Assembly: GCF_000525875.1 (NCBI RefSeq)
Contig: NZ_AODF01000024.1
Location: 17,656 to 81,655 of the forward strand
Length of the DNA stretch: 64,000 bases
Source of the DNA: Listeria floridensis FSL S10-1187
Lineage (GTDB): Bacteria; Bacillota; Bacilli; Lactobacillales; Listeriaceae
Direction: 5' to 3'
How positions within the stretch are numbered: the first letter of the stretch is position 1; each line of letters opens with the position of its first letter. The notes beneath the pieces were generated by a model. That model saw only the letters and a list, made by a program, of their open reading frames with translations. It did not search any database and was not told where the DNA came from. A program made the translations under genes and the position numbers. Of this stretch, positions 9,254 to 19,309 are shown piece by piece.

Positions 9254-10002
9254 ATGGGTCGTTTAAGTGGAAAAGTAGCATTAATTACCGGAGCAGCACG
9301 CGGACAAGGGGCAGCAGAAGCTGAACTTTTTGCAAAAGAAGGTGCAAAGGTAATCATGACGGATTTGCAAGTGGAAGAGTTAAATAAATTGGCAGATCAA
9401 ATTAAAGAAAATGGCGGTTCTGTATTGGCGCTTAAGCAAGATGTTTCGAGTGAAGAAGACTGGGAAAATGTTGTAGCTGAAGGAATAAAAGCGTTTGGGA
9501 AAATTGATATTCTCGTAAATAATGCGGGGATTTTAAGTTTTAAAACGATTACGGAAATCAGTAAGGCAGAGTTTGAGAAAATAATGTCTATTAATACGAC
9601 AGGAACTTTTCTCGGCATGAAATATGTGATTCCTAATATGCAGGAAAATGGTGGCGGTTCTATCGTAAATATTTCCTCGCTGTCAGGAATATATGGGGTT
9701 GGCGGAGCAGCTACAATTCCAGTAAAGGAGCTGTCCGAACACTTACTAAAAATGCGGCGCTAGATTATGGTAAGGAATCAATTCGCGTAAACTCAGTTCA
9801 TCCGGGTACAATTGATACTCCAATGCTTAAGGATGTTCTGCAAACAACGGAAAGTAAAGAAGCGGCCGCATCAAGCGGTGCACTGCCTTATATTGGTCAA
9901 CCAATTGATGTCGCTTATTGTGTGCTATTTCTTGCTTCTGATGAAGCTCGTTTTATCACAGGAGGCGAATACTTGGTTGATGGTGGAGCGCTTACAATGT
10001 AA
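9254..10002 (+). CDS. Short-chain dehydrogenase/reductase, frameshifted
   Basis: Rossmann SDR with cofactor motif TGAARGQG (residues 12-19), NNAGI (near 88) and ISSLSG (near 144). Frame 1 ends at 9763. The second frame, from about 9735, supplies the rest (KGAVRTLTKNAALDYG ... ITGGEYLVDGGALTM). The break removes one base just where the catalytic YxxxK should be (ACAATTCC where ACATATTCC would fit), so as written the enzyme is dead. An intact product would be about 249 aa, the normal SDR length. The loss may be a real mutation or a sequencing gap. RBS AAAGGGGGAG. The strong cre suggests a catabolic role. Confidence 0.8.
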
Positions 10003-10012
10003 TCATAAATCA

Positions 10013-10052
10013 AAAAAAACTTCTTGAATCTGCGGATTCAAGAAGTTTTTTG
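10013..10052 (+). terminator. Terminator after the SDR gene
   Basis: Stem 10014-10030 with 10035-10051, perfectly paired, with a T run at the end of the right arm. Confidence 0.9.
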
Positions 10053-10321
10053 TGGATAAATGGATTCTATTTCTGTACAATTGCTAGTTGACGGGAATGG
10101 AGGATGGTGAAAAGTGAAGATGGGGAAAAATAGAATAATGATGAGGCTAAGCTGTAGATGAAAATCTACAGCTTTTTTTGTGAATAAAAGTCTGACGTTT
10201 CAGAGAGAAAATATATTTTTACATGCTATTTAACGAATTGTTAACAATTAAAAAGAGATAGATGTTTATTTTCAAGTTAGTGTGTATTCATAAGTGATAT
10301 TTTTAAACAAGAGGTGGAATT
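10053..10321 (+). other. Gene-free stretch with an orphan terminator and a palindrome
   Basis: An 11-bp hairpin with a T run (10149-10179) ends nothing annotated, so a short RNA of up to about 100 nt upstream of it is possible; no convincing promoter was found. A perfect 14-bp palindrome AATTGTTAACAATT lies at 10236-10249. It overlaps TTAAC-N5-GTTAA (10230-10244), one base longer in spacing than the PrfA box TTAACA-N2-TGTTAA. This may be the operator of the downstream Crp/PrfA-like regulator. Confidence 0.45.
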
Positions 10322-11017
10322 ATGTATAGAAAAGAGATTAAAAAAGAAGTTGCACTAGCAGACATTATTCAGGAACTTGAGCATAATGCGCTAAATCGGG
10401 AACAAATACGTCGCAAAACATATGTTAAAAATGAACTGATCGAAGAAGATTGCGGCAGGATACTAATTTTAGAGGAAGGATACATTGTCAAGTTCATGCA
10501 CGTTAAAAAACAAGAAAAGGCGGTTGATTTTTATGCGGGAGAAGAATTAATCGATTTTGATCAGGCTTTTGTTTTAAAAGAGCAAAACAAGTTTACGCTT
10601 AAAGCATTGACGGATTGCGAATTAATAACGGTGGATAAACAATTTTTTATGGATTACTTATCAATTAGACCGATTTTCATGGAATTTATCATCAAAAAGC
10701 TGACTCGAAATTTGCATCATTTTATTGTGAAGATGGGCATTAACGGCAAATATCAAAAGGATCGTGTGATGATTGGTCTGCTGAATATTTCTTATGCACT
10801 AGGGGCAGATGCCCAATGTGAGTTTTTTAAAGTACCGAATTCGATTAACCATTATTTGTTAGCTGATTATTGCGATGTGGATCCGACAGCATTTTCAAAG
10901 ATCTGCAAGAAATTAACTAATGAGAATATGATTTTTATGAACAAGCGTCAAATTATTGTGTGTGTGCGAGTAATGAGGCTTGCTGTGAAAGAGAATCAAG
11001 GGATTTACGTCCGCTAA
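10322..11017 (+). CDS. Crp/Fnr (PrfA-like) transcriptional regulator 1
   Basis: 231 aa. An N-terminal cyclic-nucleotide-binding-like beta roll covers about 30-125 (LILEEGYIVKFMHVKK; FYAGEELIDFDQAF), a long central helix about 130-150, and a winged helix the C-terminal 70 residues (LLADYCDVDPTAFSKICKKL). Residues for cAMP binding are not evident, as in PrfA relatives. AAGAGGTGG precedes the ATG. It sits directly upstream of a block of surface-protein genes, so it may regulate them. One of three such regulators within 15 kb. Confidence 0.85.
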   Translation: MYRKEIKKEVALADIIQELEHNALNREQIRRKTYVKNELIEEDCGRILILEEGYIVKFMHVKKQEKAVDFYAGEELIDFDQAFVLKEQNKFTLKALTDCELITVDKQFFMDYLSIRPIFMEFIIKKLTRNLHHFIVKMGINGKYQKDRVMIGLLNISYALGADAQCEFFKVPNSINHYLLADYCDVDPTAFSKICKKLTNENMIFMNKRQIIVCVRVMRLAVKENQGIYVR

Positions 11018-11103
11018 GTAAAGCAGTTAAGGAGGTGGTATTGACAACTAGATATACTAAGGGCACTAGCTAAATTTAAAGAAAGGAGCTATTAAGTTTT
11101 GGT

Positions 11104-12471
11104 ATGAAGCATTTATCTCGTGAGTCAACAATAATGAGAAGATACTCTGCACAGAGGATAGTAATTTCACTGCTCATTGTTTTAACGACATGTTTGTGCT
11201 GGATGGTAATGCCAAATGAAGCGCAGGCATAGGGAAGATCAAAACCTCAGCCGATTGAAAATGTTTCAAATGACTGGACGGTTTTGAAGTATACGTATGA
11301 CTTAAATATACCTGTTGAAGATGTATTTATGGAAAGGCAAAAGCTGGATAAACAAAGAGGACTTGTGTTAAATTCGGCGCTTATCAACTTTGCCAATATT
11401 GGAAACTCAACTTTTGAGGCGCAACGTATTTTTCATTTGCGAAAAGGTGAGACTTACAAAATCAATTGGTATTATGGTCTTCGTGTTACTGGAGGAGTTA
11501 CTGCAACCATTGATTTCAATGAGAAAGTGAAAACAGCAGATTCTTCACGAGATAACGTGCTTAAACCGTATACAAATACAATTGTCGCTGATCAAGATCA
11601 GGACTATGTTCTTACAATAAAATAGTATGCTTCTAAAAAATCATATGTATATTTGATGCTGGGCTATTATAATGCGAATACTCTGGATGGCGGTTTTACT
11701 GTTTCTCATACAGCAACTGAGAAAGGCGAGGTTACGGTAAGAGATGTCGATCAGCTTTCTGGATAGGATATTAAACCAGCAGCAAATCTTGAAGGCACGC
11801 TTGGCAAGCCGTATACCATTTCAATACCTGAGATATATGGATACAAATTGCAAAACACAAGCGGCAATGTGAATGGAACATTTGGAACAAAACCGCAAAC
11901 TATGATCTTGACTTATGGGAAAAGTCAAGGTCAGGTTACGATCAACTATCAAGATGGACAAGGGAACGTGATTAAAAAAACGGCTGTGCTTAAAGAAGAC
12001 ATCGGAAGTCATTATGTGGCAACAGCAAAAGATATTCCGGGTTATCGCTTAAGGCGGATATCGGGTAATCAACCTGGAGAGTTCCGTTCTGAGGATGAAC
12101 CTGTAACTTTTGTTTATGCGAAAATAGTTTCAATAGCCACCCTCAAGAGGGACAGAATAGCCTTAATGGAAGAGCTTGGAAGCAAGAAACCGGAACTGGG
12201 CAGAAGTCTCAACAGAAGCCTGTTAGAGAAAAAGCGGCTGAAACTGGTGCTCCGGAAAATAGGGTCATTGTGTAGGCTGAAAGATGTTCGAACGGAGTCG
12301 GTGTTTCATCGGCGGCAAGAAAGCGTGGCGAAAGTCAAATATCGACAAACGCATGGAAGCCTTCCGAGTACGGGAGATGTAGATTCGGTTTTTGATATTG
12401 TGATAGGAGCTTTGCTTATTTTGGAAAGTAAAGATTTATTAGGAACCATTGACAAGAGAAAAGGAGTTTAA
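11104..12471 (+). pseudogene. Decayed LPXTG-anchored MucBP-domain surface protein
   Basis: One frame reads a signal peptide (ending NEAQA), a module shared with the next protein (NWYYG ... GGVTATIDF), and MucBP-like repeats (VTINYQDGQGNVI). It is interrupted by three TAG codons (about 11230, 11623, 11764). Beyond 12120 the Q/E/P-rich linker continues in another frame. The end returns to LPSTGD, a hydrophobic stretch and RKGV, a sortase A signal. At the second TAG the paralogue has tyrosine. Both nonsense and indel lesions point to a real pseudogene, although TAG readthrough cannot be excluded. Confidence 0.75.
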
Positions 12472-12473
12472 TT

Positions 12474-14877
12474 ATGAGAAGATCAAACAAATTATTAAAA
12501 ATTATTGCAACAGGACTGCTTGCTACAACAACATTAACGAGTTTGCCAATCTATAATGGTACGGCGGACGCAAAAAAGCTACCTAAGGCAAAGAGTGCAA
12601 TGAGTGCTAGAGCTGTGGATCCGAAGAACACGATCGCTTCTGGATGGAACGTTCTAAAGTATTCGAGTGATTTAAATGTATCGCTTAATGATACATTTGT
12701 TCAAAATAGACCGGTTATAGATGGAAATGGTTTAGTTTTGGATACGGCCTATATTAACTTTGCTAATATTGGGAATTCTGTATTCAAGGCACAGCATGTT
12801 TTTCACATGAAAAAAAGGAAAAACCTATAAAATCAATTGGTATTATGGGCTTAGGGTATTAAATGGTGCTCATGCGAGCATTGATTTTAATGGAGATGTA
12901 AAGGTAGCCGATGCTTCGATAGGAAATGCTAAAACACTTTATAAGAAAACGATTGTATCGAATAAAGATCAAGACTATGTTGTGACAATGTCTTATGATG
13001 CTCCTAGAAATTCAAATGTTTATATGATGATCGGATATGATGCTAATTCGGCATCTGATGGGGGATTTGTTGAACAAGATGTTCCTAAGCCTACACTAGT
13101 AGCTCCGCAAGCTTGGGATAAACAGGTGAAAGGTACTGGTGTTTCCGGCAACCAAATTGTTATTAAAGATCAAGTGGGTAAAGTTCTTGGAACAGGAACG
13201 GTCGGAAGCGATAACAGTTATTCAGTTGGATTGAGCCGTCCGCTTGTTTATAACGAAACGATTACAGCTACTCAATTAAATCAAGATAAAGTAGCAAGTG
13301 ATCCTGTAGATGCAACGGTTGAAGATACTGTTGCCCCAGACGCTCCTAAAGCGCAGAATATTGAAGTGAGCGATCAGATGCTTAGCGGATCAGCTGAAAC
13401 TGGTTCAAAAATTTTGGCGAAAAATGCTCAAGGAAAGATTGTCGGCGAAGGAGCAGCAACTGGAAAAGCAATTTCAAAAAGTAATGATAGTGAATTCTCG
13501 TTTGAATTGACTGAGCCGGTTACTGTTGGAGAAACTATTACTGTAACGGCTACAGACAGTGCAGGGCTTGAAAGTACTGGAACAGACGTGAAAGTTGTAG
13601 ATACAGTAAAGCCGACAGCTCCTAAAGTAAATGCAGTGGATGACACAATGAAACAGTTGACTGGAACAGGAAGTAAGGTCGGTAGTACTATTGTTGCGTC
13701 GGTTAATAATCAAGTTTTTTACGGGAAGGTAGGCGCAGATAAAACTTTTACAGTCAATCTTGGAAGAACTTTTTCAGGTGGTACGCTAATTAAAGTCATT
13801 GAAATTGATCAGCAAAATCAGCAAAGCGATCCAACTGTTGTAACTGTTAAAGGAACACAGAAAACGAAAACACCGACTGTAAACACAGTTGGCGATTCTG
13901 ATTTAGAATTAACGGGAACTGCTGAACCTAATGCAGATGTAACTGTTACGATTGGGCAGGATGTCTATAAAGGTAAAGCAGATCAAAACGGAAATTTTAA
14001 GATTCAATTGAATCAAAAATATCCCATTACTAGTGAAGGGACAGTTATTGCAACTGGGACTTCTGGGATTGCAAGTGATGCAGAGAAAATAAAATTTGAA
14101 GATACAACTCCGCCGAATGCCCCTGCTATAAATTCGGTGCTGCCAACGGATACAACACTTTCAGGAACAGCTGAACCTAACTCTACGGTCAGGGTTGTTT
14201 TTACTCGACCTGATGGGAGTACAGCTGTTTTCCAAAAACCGGCAGATAAAGATGGGAACTTCAAGATTAACATGTTAGGAACCTTCCCAGAAGGAACTAC
14301 GATTTCTGCAACGGCAGAAGATGCTGCAGGAAATATTAGTTCGGCAGCAAATGCAATTGTTGCAAGTAAAGAAAAGCCGACTTTGTCCCTGAGTGATCTT
14401 AGCAGTCAAGATATTCAACTAACTGGAACAGCAACACGTGCGAACACACCGGTAACTGTGCAGGTGGGAGACCAGGTTTATCAAACGAAAACAGATGATG
14501 GTGGCAAATTTATATTGCACTTAGATCGAATGTTCCCAGCAGGAACAGAAGTAACGGCAACCATGGGCATAGGTGATAAAATCGGTAAAGCTAACACGAC
14601 TGTGTTACTGCGTATGCCGACTTTTACAACATCAAATAGTCCTCGTGTAGGAATGAAGAAAATTACACTTAAGGCTGACCCAAATAGTGATGTAACGCTG
14701 ACAATTACACATTTGGATGGGGGGCTAGGGGATATACAGACAGTTCAAGCTGATGAAGCTGGAAATGCAACTTTTACACTTGTATCGCCTATTCGGTATG
14801 GAGATACATTGGATGTGTTTTCTACTATGCTTGGTGTAAAAAATCCTAGTGAACGCGGAGAAATTTCGATTTTTTGA
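12474..14877 (+). CDS. Secreted multi-domain Ig-like repeat protein 1, frameshifted near 12810
   Basis: Signal peptide (MRRSNKLLKIIATGLLATT, cleavage near ADA), a jelly-roll-like N-terminal module shared with the upstream pseudogene, then seven or eight bacterial Ig-like repeats of about 80 residues with the recurring pattern LTGTAEPNxxVTV ... Y.GKAD.NGNFKI. No LPXTG, LysM or GW anchor is seen at the C-terminus (GEISIF), so it is secreted or bound non-covalently. A run of seven A at 12810-12816 shifts the frame. Six A restores one ORF of about 800 aa whose sequence matches the upstream paralogue. AAAAGGAG precedes the ATG. Confidence 0.85.
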
Positions 14878-14878
14878 T

Positions 14879-14910
14879 AAATATTGGGGCGTCTCGCCCC
14901 AATATTTATT
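14879..14910 (+). terminator. Hairpin terminator between the Ig-like genes
   Basis: A 13-bp perfect stem (AAATATTGGGGCG with its complement) and a TCT loop. The T run is weak, so some readthrough into the next gene is possible. Confidence 0.7.
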
Positions 14911-14960
14911 AGGGAAACAATACGAGAAAATTTGGAAAGAAGAAAGAGAGGAATTACATA

Positions 14961-16840
14961 ATGAAGAAAAGGAATACTTGGGCTCGATTACTGATCGCGA
15001 CTGTAGTTGCGGCTAGTATTTTTATTAGCAGTCAGCCACTTCAAGCATTTGCAGCAGAGGAAAATGAAGCGAGCGCGGATACTCTATTTTGGTCAAATCC
15101 TTCTTATAATCCACTGAGATTGGATCGTTTTGAAGAGGGACAACCCAATATTTCTGGACATGCAACGCCTAATGCAAAGCTTATCTTTTCGATAAACGGT
15201 CAAAGATATTACACATTTGCTGATGGAACAGGGCAATTTTATTTTAATGTAACGAATATGAACCTTCCGGCTGGATCAGGCTTTCATGTTAGTCAATATG
15301 TCGGTAATTGCCTTGTGGATGGTGCTGGGGGAACTGTAGTAGCCAAACCCGTGCCCCAATTACAAGCTCCAAGCGTAAATGCAGTATTTTCAACGGATAC
15401 TTCGGTTACGGGGAGTTCTAATTCTGAACAGGTTAAAGTAGTGATCAATGGAGTTACTTATTTTGGAACAGTAAATTCTTCTACTAAACAGTTTAAGGTG
15501 GAATTAGGAAGAAGTTATCCTGCTGGGACTCAAGTAAATGTATATGCGGTAACTGGTACAAATCAAAGTCCGGCAACGGCTGTTTATGTACAGCAAAAAG
15601 TTGAGCAGAACTTGCTAGCACCGACCTTAAATCAAATGACAACAGATGATACAAATGTCATTGGGTATTCGAACTCATCGATTGTTCAAGTTTTAGTAGG
15701 TTCTACTGGGGAAGTCAGAACGGTAGTGCCTGACTCACAGACTCATGTGTTTGTACTGAGTGTAGGTCATCTTCCAGTAGGGACAAAGGTTTCAGCTTAT
15801 GCAATAACAAATGGAACTATGAGTGAAACAACCACTATTTATGTAACCCAAGGATCAACTCCGCCTCCTGCTAAGGTTGATCCACCAAAGCTCAATGGAT
15901 TGACTTCCACTGATAAGGTGCTTTCAGGTGAATCTAGCGGGGCAGAGGTTTTAATCAATGTTGGTGGAGATGCTTACCAAGTAAAGCCAGGTAAAGACAA
16001 TAAATTTGTGGTGAACTTGAGAAAAAGCTATCCAGTTGGAACAAAAGTTGTCGCTTATGCGACCCGAGACGGGGCAATTAGTGATTCGACTATTATTTAC
16101 GTGACACAAGGTCAAAATGCGCTAACTGCTCCGGTAATTAATGACGTGACTACAGAAGATCAGATGATCACGGGGAAGGCAGCTGCAAATGTAATGGTGA
16201 AGCTAGATATTGGAAGCGATAGCTATGAAGGAAGTACGGATGCAGACGGGAATTTCAAAATCTTTCTAGATCACACTTATCCGGCAGATTCATTGATTTC
16301 TGTATACGTAACTGATGGAGTTCAAAAAAGTCCGATTACAACATCAAAAGTCAAACAAGGTGGTTTTACTTTAGGAATTAATTATATTTCAGATAAGGAT
16401 TCGATTGTTACTGGAATTGCGTTGCCTAACTCTGATATTAAGGTTCAAATTGGAAACCGAATTTATAGAGGGAAAGCTTCTAGTTTTGGTACGTTTATGG
16501 TTCAAATGAGCCAAGCTTATAAAGCAGGACAAAATGTTGAAATCACAGCAACAGACCCTGCATCTGGCAAATCGGAAAGGAAAGTTGTGATTGTTTATCC
16601 GGAAAGCCTAGTATTAATACGGTGCTTCCAAATACTCCAACAATTTCTGGTCAAGCAAGCCCTAATGCGTATGTGGTAGTTACTCTTGGCGGTCGTCAAT
16701 ATGCAACTTTTGCATCTGCGTCTGGATACTACTTTGTTTCGGTTAATCCGAATGATGCGGTTAGCGGTGCTGAGGTAAGTGCTATTCAAATTAGTAATAA
16801 TATTGAAAGTCAGCCGGTAAGACTCACAATCGGAATGTGA
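14961..16840 (+). CDS. Secreted Ig-like repeat protein 2, frameshifted near 16607
   Basis: Signal peptide with cleavage near AFAAE, then six to seven Ig-like repeats of about 85 residues (for example TDDTNVIGYSNSSIVQVLV, SGESSGAEVLINVGGDAYQVK). The visible ORF stops at 16679. The last repeat and natural end (PVRLTIGM, stop at 16840) lie in another frame from about 16607. GAAAGCCTAGT would restore frame as GAAAGCCCTAGT, and the duplicated relic downstream has the expected Ser-Pro-Ser there. No cell-wall anchor. It follows protein 1 with the same architecture, suggesting an adhesin pair. RBS AGAGAGGAA. Confidence 0.85.
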
Positions 16841-16865
16841 AGCTATAAAAATATTGGATAGGACG

Positions 16866-16909
16866 CGCGAAAATTTTGGTTTGGCAAACCAGAATTTTCG
16901 CGTTTTTTT
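16866..16909 (+). terminator. Terminator after Ig-like protein 2
   Basis: A 17-bp stem with one G-U pair, GGC loop and seven T. Confidence 0.95.
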
Positions 16910-17070
16910 GTAAAAAAGTTAGTTTGTCCACAATTGGCTAGCAGATGTTTTTTTGGGGTGAAATGAAATGGAAAGAAGATTGGAACGTTTAGGTGAAGTC
17001 AAGTGTGAAAGAAGCCTAGGAGATAGGCTGAGAGTAAAAGGTTTATATATTATAGGCCATTGACAGTAAA

Positions 17071-17440
17071 AAGAGTTTTGGGAATATTTATGGTTCGAAT
17101 GACTCAAACTTATTAAGCAGGACAAAATGTTGAAATAACGGCAGTTGATCTGTCCTCTGTCAAACAAAGATAAAAGTAATTATTGTTTATTCAGAGAGTC
17201 CAAGCATTAATACGGTTCTTCTGAGTACGTCGCTGATTTCTGGAAATACAAATCCAAATGCTTATCTGGTTGTTGTAGTTGGGGATCGAAAATATTCAAC
17301 TTTTGCAACTGCCTCTGGAACCTATTTCGTTGCAATTAATTTGGGTGATGCTGTGACTGGGGCAGAGATATCTGTTATGCAAATTTGCAATAACATTGAA
17401 AGTTAAAGTGTAAGCTTAACGATGTTTTTTTAAAATTTAT
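17071..17440 (+). pseudogene. Relic copy of the C-terminus of Ig-like protein 2
   Basis: Reads FGIFMVRMTQTY-stop-AGQNVEITAVD ... SPSINTVLLSTSLISG ... NPNAYLVVVVGDRKYSTFATASG ... NNIES-stop. It is collinear with the last about 115 residues of the gene just upstream, with two stop codons and an indel. It has no start, RBS or signal peptide. Most likely the remainder of a tandem duplication whose 5' part was deleted. Bases 16910-17070 hold nothing recognisable. Confidence 0.85.
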
Positions 17441-17460
17441 ATGTATAGTGTAAAAGGAAG

Positions 17461-17495
17461 GAATGCATGGAATCTATTTTGAGTTCCATGCATTC
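17461..17495. other. Perfect 12-bp inverted repeat
   Basis: GAATGCATGGAA (17461-17472) pairs with 17484-17495 around an 11-nt loop. There is no T run on either side, so a terminator is unlikely. It lies between the relic and a convergent small gene. Confidence 0.5.
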
Positions 17496-17580
17496 GGTTT
17501 AGTAATGAATAAATTAAATGCTTACCCTAAATTCATGCTTATTTTCAAGGTGAGCCCTGCATTTGGCTCGTTGTTATTTA

Positions 17581-17835
17581 CTAGTTGTTGCTGTTATTAT
17601 TTATTTTGTTTGTCACATATCTACCTCGATTGGTTAATGCATATTTTTCCAGTCCATAGCTGTCGTAAATTTTAAATAGCAAGTGATACTGAAATAATGC
17701 ATCTAAAATCTCATAAATCTGCTCTTGTGAATAAAGCTCTAGTTCTTTTGGAAGCGCCTTTCCACAAATGAATAATCTGTGTTTCTTTAGATACTTCATC
17801 AGATTTAACGCACATATCTTTCCATCTTCCCTCAA
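17581..17835 (-). CDS. Small putative winged-helix protein
   Basis: 84 aa. The fold looks like a single winged helix (KYLKKHRLFICGKALPKELE; QIYEILDALFQYHLLFKIY; KYALTNRGRYV as wing). The start is TTG, chosen because AAAGGAG lies 11 nt upstream. It diverges from the coiled-coil/signal-peptidase operon, so it may be a local regulator. No family is recognised with certainty and it could be a fragment. The 270 bp between it and the next gene are AT-rich and hold the box promoter described separately. Confidence 0.5.
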   Translation of the reverse strand: MREDGKICALNLMKYLKKHRLFICGKALPKELELYSQEQIYEILDALFQYHLLFKIYDSYGLEKYALTNRGRYVTNKINNNSNN

Positions 17836-18020
17836 TGTTTATCATACTCCTTTAGACAAATGCAGGACTCATGCTCAAAGGTAAGCAGATCTACATATAT
17901 CGGAAAATTAAGAAATATGCAAAATTTAAAAGGTTTTTATTTGTTAATATGCTCTATTCTATCACAAAAATTGTAAAATGTTATTTTGTCCACAAAAAAG
18001 TCAAAGAAAGAGTGTTTTTA

Positions 18021-18063
18021 TGTTACAAAGTATCATGGCGTTGGAAAGAAAACTGTATATAAT
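18021..18063 (+). promoter_or_regulatory. Box-C promoter of the coiled-coil/signal peptidase operon
   Basis: TGTTACAAAGTATC at 18021-18034 and TATAAT at 18058-18063, exactly 37 nt from box start to -10 start, with no recognisable -35. The same arrangement occurs at 21035 and 21980. Its position, centred about 42 bp before the start, fits a class II Crp/PrfA-type activator. Confidence 0.65.
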
Positions 18064-18107
18064 GAGCTGTAATAATTTGCTAAACGGTAGGAAAGGAGCT
18101 TGTTAGA

Positions 18108-18647
18108 ATGCAGGAAATACATCAAGCTTTACCTGATAGAGAGTTAGTGGAACTTGAAAAAGAAGTGAAGGAGTTACTTTTAGATTTTAAGAAAGAAAAA
18201 ATTAAAAGTGACCAATTATTAAAGGATAATCAAAGACTTCAAAATGAACTGAACGCTATAAGGGATAAAGAAGCACCTTCTCAAAATTTGAAAAACCAGC
18301 ATGAATCTTTCGTTGGAAAACAAAATGTTGCAGTGCCCGAGAAGCCATTCTTACGCGCAGTCGAGCGTAATAAAAATCAAGAGCACTTGTGTAGTGTGGA
18401 TTCAGAACTGACAAAGGCAAACCTTGCAGAAATATTGATTGAAGTTCAAACTGCCGCAGATCAGATAGTGAAAAAAGCTGAGAAAAAGGCAAGTGACATT
18501 TTATTCCAAAAACAAAAGGATTTTCAGAAAATAACCGAGCAAGTAGAGCAATATCAGGAAAAAGTGATGAATATCAAACATATGAATGATCATTTGTTTG
18601 ATAAATGCATGGATCAACTTGATGAGATTATGAAAGATATACAATAA
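18108..18647 (+). CDS. DivIVA-like coiled-coil protein
   Basis: 179 aa, almost entirely helical. An N-terminal coiled coil (about 10-52), a polar linker, and a second coiled coil (about 105-175) with LAEILIEVQTAADQIVKKAEKKASDI, the signature stretch of DivIVA/GpsB-type scaffolds. It lacks the usual DivIVA N-terminal membrane-binding domain. AGGAAAGGAG precedes the ATG. First gene of an operon with a second coiled-coil protein, a signal peptidase I and a small membrane protein. A scaffold for localised secretion is a reasonable but unproven idea. Confidence 0.7.
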   Translation: MQEIHQALPDRELVELEKEVKELLLDFKKEKIKSDQLLKDNQRLQNELNAIRDKEAPSQNLKNQHESFVGKQNVAVPEKPFLRAVERNKNQEHLCSVDSELTKANLAEILIEVQTAADQIVKKAEKKASDILFQKQKDFQKITEQVEQYQEKVMNIKHMNDHLFDKCMDQLDEIMKDIQ

Positions 18648-18664
18648 AAGCGAGGCTGTTAAGT

Positions 18665-19309
18665 ATGGAAATTTCAATTAAAAAAGAACAGGGTAATTTG
18701 GATGGTCACGTGTTATATGCGATTACGGCAGAGGAAATACAGAAATTTAGTAATAAATTCAATGTGACTCGAACAGAAATTGACTGTTTATTAAAGGATT
18801 CTAGATATGTTATTCAACTAAAATTTTTCTCAAGCTAAGGCAATCAAAATCAAAGAGCTTATTTTACATCTAAATGCTGAGTTTCCAGAGATACTTTGGA
18901 CCCGATTTACAGTTGACAAAACTTTTGTTAGTCAGTACGAGCTTGAATTTCTATTGGCAAAAGGATCATTTGATTTCAGCAAACAAAAGATAGAAACTTT
19001 TCTATCGAAAGTAAAGGTGATTGTCTTAGAAGAGCTATTAATTCCGATTAGGAAAGATAGTGCTGTTGTGAATAGCCCCGAAGAAAAAGAAATTGATAAA
19101 AAAAATTGCGCGGCTCAATTCTATTCTTCATGAGATTGATAGTAAAAAAGGGAACACAGCTTTCCAAAATTCTGATCAGAGTCAGATTAAAATGGAAGAA
19201 CAGAAAGAGATGGAAGAAAAAAAGGGCTGAACAAAATGTAGAATCTAGCATTATGCAAACACTTAACAAAGCTAAAAAAAAAAATCTATATCAAAAAAAA
19301 CAAAAGTGA
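18665..19309 (+). CDS. Unknown protein with coiled-coil C-terminus, multiply frameshifted
   Basis: Begins MEISIKKEQGNLDGHVLYAI. It can be read as one protein of about 210 aa only if one base is removed in each of three runs: AAAA near 18820, A8 at 19098-19105, and GGG at 19224-19226. The restored product has a mixed N-terminal domain (YVIQLNFSQAKAIKIKELILHLNAEFPE) and a highly charged helical tail (KMEEQKEMEEKKAEQ). No family recognised. It might even run on into the signal peptidase frame, giving a scaffold-peptidase fusion. The separate-gene model is kept because a stop lies at 19309. Confidence 0.5.

Noticed and set aside
11104..11766. Amber stop-codon recoding as a general feature of the genome
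   Set aside because: TAG is used as a normal stop elsewhere in the window (for example at 4575, 25232 and 32626), and the same gene carries indels.
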